Assembly (NCBI GenBank): GCA_036559195.1
Contig: DATBTN010000047.1
Coordinates: forward strand, 30,880-94,879
Length of the DNA: 64,000 nucleotides
Source: Candidatus Baltobacteraceae bacterium
GTDB taxonomy: Bacteria; Vulcanimicrobiota; Vulcanimicrobiia; Vulcanimicrobiales; Vulcanimicrobiaceae
Direction: 5' to 3'
The translations under genes were made by a program, and so were the position numbers. The notes below the pieces were generated by a model. That model made no database searches. It was given only the letters and a program-made list of their open reading frames with translations, and was not told the DNA's origin. Positions 61,814 to 64,000 of this stretch are shown one piece after another. Within the stretch, counting starts at the first letter, position 1, and each line of letters begins with the position of its first letter.

Positions 61814-62682
61814 CGCGCCTCGAGCGCCAGCGCGGCCAAACGCTGCCGTTCTGGTCGTTCTCGATTTTGATGCTGCTGACGATGCTCTTCTTCTTGAGCA
61901 ACTACGTGAATATCTTGGGATGGCACGTGCGCGCGCAGAACGCAGCGGATTCGGCCGCGACCGCCTCGCTCTCGGTTCAAGCCAACGTTTACAACGAGAT
62001 TTCGACGATTCTTTATGCCACGGCCGTCGACGAAAACCGCGTCCGTTACTTGAACCAAGCGATACTCAACACCATCTACGGAGCGGGCGGCTGTGATAGC
62101 ACACCCGGCGGCTCGTGCGACCAGAACTATCGAACGCTCGTGACCGAGTACGATCAAGCGGTGAGCGCCTATCAGGGCAACCTGCAGGTACTGCAAGAAG
62201 GCAACAACTTCACCGAGGGCGGCCAGCAAGCCGACGAGAAAAAGGCCATCCGAGCGATCGGATCGGACTGCTCGAACTTCGATTGCGCGTTCGCATTCAA
62301 CGTCAACACGCAGACCTACGCGGGCCAGTGCCAGGGAAAGAAATGCAGCGGGAGCCCAACCGAGGCCGACGTCGTAACGTGTCACAACGTGCCGTATTTC
62401 GCCGCCTCGCTGCTTCATATGACCGGGCAGTTTCAAGCCATCGGCCGCGCCGCGGGCGTCGTCGCGCCGATTGCGACCGAGTCGTTCGACCCCGGCACGG
62501 CCGTAAACCCATCGACCAACCAAGTCTACCAGCCGGTCGAGGCGCAATGGGCGAACGCCTATCCCAGCGCCGCGTACACCGTCGACTACTCCGGCATGAA
62601 GGTTAACGTCAACTGGTACGGAGTCGGCCATCTTCGCCCGTGGGCGGGCGCGCTCCAGCCTTCGAGCATGCCGTGCAACTAG
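61807..62682 (+). CDS. TadG/TadE-like pilus-locus protein
   Basis: 291 residues starting LARLERQRGQTLPFWSF: the RGQTL signature matches its neighbours, but +5 is Phe instead of Glu, so peptidase processing may be lost. One membrane helix (ILMLLTMLFFLSNYV), then a large outside domain with HVRAQNAADSAATASLSV, typical of Tad/TadG-like N-terminal domains, and several Cys. GTG 61807 overlaps the previous stop by seven bases. Confidence 0.8.
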   Translation: MLARLERQRGQTLPFWSFSILMLLTMLFFLSNYVNILGWHVRAQNAADSAATASLSVQANVYNEISTILYATAVDENRVRYLNQAILNTIYGAGGCDSTPGGSCDQNYRTLVTEYDQAVSAYQGNLQVLQEGNNFTEGGQQADEKKAIRAIGSDCSNFDCAFAFNVNTQTYAGQCQGKKCSGSPTEADVVTCHNVPYFAASLLHMTGQFQAIGRAAGVVAPIATESFDPGTAVNPSTNQVYQPVEAQWANAYPSAAYTVDYSGMKVNVNWYGVGHLRPWAGALQPSSMPCN

Positions 62683-63338
62683 AACGTCAGCGCGGCCAGA
62701 CGCTGCTCGAAACGCTGCTCATGATGCCGATCATGCTCTTCATCATCTTCGCGATGCTCTACATCGCGCACTTTGGTATCGTGAACGAACGCACGCAGTT
62801 GGGAATGCGCTACGCGGGTGTGGAGTCGTTCGTGCAAGGACAGACCCAGGCGTACACCGCGGCCGATATCTATGCGAATCTTTCGGGCGGTACGCAGCCC
62901 GTGCCGTGCCCGACGGCGCCTCCGGGGGTCTACACCAACAGCGCGCCATACCCGGGGCCATCGACCGCGCCGCTCTGGAGTCCGGATGCGGCCGTCGATA
63001 AGGCGGGCGACACGACCAGTTCGAGCTGCCAGGTTACCTTTACCGATCTCGGCGGCGCGTCGTTCTTGGCCTCGCGCTTTATTGCCGCCACCCAAATCAC
63101 GTCGAATGCCGGCGTGAGCGTTCCACAGTATTTGCAGCCGCTGCTCGGCAAAATCTTCGCGCAGACGAACGCGATTACGGCCTTCGCGCACTCGGCTTAT
63201 CCGGGCATCATCCTGTACTGCGTGAGCAAAGCGCACGACGCCACCCTCAATAGTATTACCGCCAACGGCACGGTCGGACTCCCGACGCCGATGCCCGGCT
63301 TACCAACGCCGCCGCCCGCCAACGGCGGCGGCTGCTAG
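62673..63338 (+). CDS. TadE-like pseudopilin
   Basis: 221 residues beginning QLERQRGQTLLETLLMMPIM (Glu at +5 after Gly), one membrane helix and an outside domain with Pro-rich C-terminus (GLPTPMPGLPTPPPA). Third consecutive protein with the R-x-RG(Q/N)TL signature. GTG 62673 overlaps the preceding stop by ten bases. Confidence 0.85.
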   Translation: MQLERQRGQTLLETLLMMPIMLFIIFAMLYIAHFGIVNERTQLGMRYAGVESFVQGQTQAYTAADIYANLSGGTQPVPCPTAPPGVYTNSAPYPGPSTAPLWSPDAAVDKAGDTTSSSCQVTFTDLGGASFLASRFIAATQITSNAGVSVPQYLQPLLGKIFAQTNAITAFAHSAYPGIILYCVSKAHDATLNSITANGTVGLPTPMPGLPTPPPANGGGC

Positions 63339-63349
63339 AGATTGTATAG

Positions 63350-64000
63350 ATGAACTTCAAAGCGACGATCTACGCATTGCTGGCGCTCGGAGCCCTCGCC
63401 GCCTGCAGCGGCGGAGGCGGAGGCGGAGGCGCCCTTCCTTCGGTCGCGACCGGCGGCGGCAGCGGCTCGGTCGGCCCCATTCTTCCGAGCACGGCACCGA
63501 CGGGGCTGCCGGGCACGCAACCGTCGCCGCAAAACTCCCCGGTGCCGGGCAGTTCGCCGTCGCCGAATCCCGGAAGTTCGCCGACGCCCGCTCCGGTAGG
63601 CACGCCGCTGCCGGGTGCGACGCCGACGCCGGTGCCGACCGGATATTATGCGAGCGGCTCCGTGCGCGACGCCGACTCGGGCGCGGCGATCGCCGGCGCC
63701 GTCGTCGTGATCGAACCGCAGGTCGTGCCGGGTTCAACACCGCCGCCCAATCCAACGGCGAGCGCTACGACTGCGGCGGACGGTTCGTTCACGGTCACGT
63801 CGCTCTTGCCCGGCAGCAATTATCTCGAAATCTTTGAATCCGGCTACGCGACGATGCATGAAAAATTCAACATCACGAGCTTCAACACGCAGGTCGGAAA
63901 CGTGTCGTTGACGCGTCTCACGGCCGAACAGGCGGCATGGCTGCAACAAGCGAATGCCGATCGCGCGACGTACGGTGCTTCGCCGTTGGTCTTCGACGAA
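63350..64000 (+). CDS. surface lipoprotein with carboxypeptidase-regulatory-like domain and start of a CAP domain; 3' end off the window
   Basis: At least 217 residues, frame open to the window edge. Lipobox ALAAC near 19, a poly-Gly run, about 80 residues of Pro/Thr/Ser linker, then a transthyretin-like CarboxypepD_reg domain (SGSVRDADSGAAIAGAVVVI; TTAADGSFTVTSLLPGSNYL). The final residues EQAAWLQQANADRATYGASP look like the first helix of a CAP/SCP domain. Starts 12 bases after the TadE-like stop, so it is exported with the pilus operon and may be an adhesin or pilus tip factor (inference). Confidence 0.82.
   Translation, partial: MNFKATIYALLALGALAACSGGGGGGGALPSVATGGGSGSVGPILPSTAPTGLPGTQPSPQNSPVPGSSPSPNPGSSPTPAPVGTPLPGATPTPVPTGYYASGSVRDADSGAAIAGAVVVIEPQVVPGSTPPPNPTASATTAADGSFTVTSLLPGSNYLEIFESGYATMHEKFNITSFNTQVGNVSLTRLTAEQAAWLQQANADRATYGASPLVFDE

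Overview
The window is high-GC bacterial chromosome with tightly packed genes, very short intergenic gaps and many ATGA/GTGA stop-start overlaps. It mixes an actinobacterial-style FHA-FHA-phosphatase-RodA locus with a complete tad pilus locus that includes an outer-membrane secretin, which implies a diderm cell. Lysine and riboflavin genes sit in one long array, and regulators carry OmpR-type or BTAD/TPR modules. My best guess is a diderm Terrabacteria lineage such as Candidatus Eremiobacterota/Vulcanimicrobiota (WPS-2). That is inference only; no rRNA lies in the window. No phage, IS element or CRISPR array was seen.

Layout. 1-15825 (minus) is one almost continuous array: sugar nucleotidyltransferase, GT4 glycosyltransferase, six-hairpin glycosidase-like protein, PcrA helicase, dapB-asd-lysC-dapA, WecG/TagA glycosyltransferase, a second nucleotidyltransferase, ComF, DUF427, ribD-ribE-thioesterase and, after a REP-like palindrome, an XRE-HTH domain fused to RibBA. 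15965-17413 (plus) holds a shortened HNH protein, tRNA-Gln(CTG), tRNA-Glu(CTC) and a Thr/Pro-repeat lipoprotein. 17491-23420 holds a beta-carbonic anhydrase, two secreted proteins, a CadC-like TPR regulator, a second TPR protein with a tiny hydrophobic peptide gene upstream, and a candidate small RNA. 23430-27561 is an oxidative-stress block: catalase, a YCII protein, a secreted alpha/beta hydrolase and a PerR-like regulator, with matching palindromes in both control regions. 27549-30163 holds a cyclopropane synthase, an HEFGH metalloprotease-like protein, a cytochrome c lipoprotein and a REP array.

30111-41545 (minus) is a housekeeping array: topA-trmFO-hslV-hslU-def-fmt-rsmB-fhaA-fhaB-(degenerate PP2C)-rodA/ftsW. 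41848-44908 (plus) encodes an all-repeat histone-H1-like basic protein, a Cys-containing secreted protein and a BNR-propeller lipoprotein. 44894-49315 (minus) is dxs-secG-oppD-oppF. 49512-52451 (plus) is a STAND/BTAD regulator with a GT87-type membrane glycosyltransferase. 52439-64000 is the tad locus: a minus operon (secreted protein, Flp, TadV, CpaB, TadZ-TadA fusion, TadB, TadC, second A24 peptidase, DUF192) diverging from a plus operon (secretin, second Flp-like pilin, three TadE/G-like pseudopilins, lipoprotein with the start of a CAP domain).

The observations I rate highest are: ATT/ATC initiation codons inferred for fmt, rsmB and a pilus-locus secreted protein; a PP2C homologue that has lost most metal-binding Asp residues; the HTH-RibBA and TadZ-TadA fusions; a roughly 80-nt small RNA with two mutually exclusive hairpins and an operator-like palindrome in its promoter; a peptide/TPR pair resembling a cell-cell signalling cassette; and two 10-bp GTTAAC palindromes exactly 21 bp apart between the divergent pilus operons.
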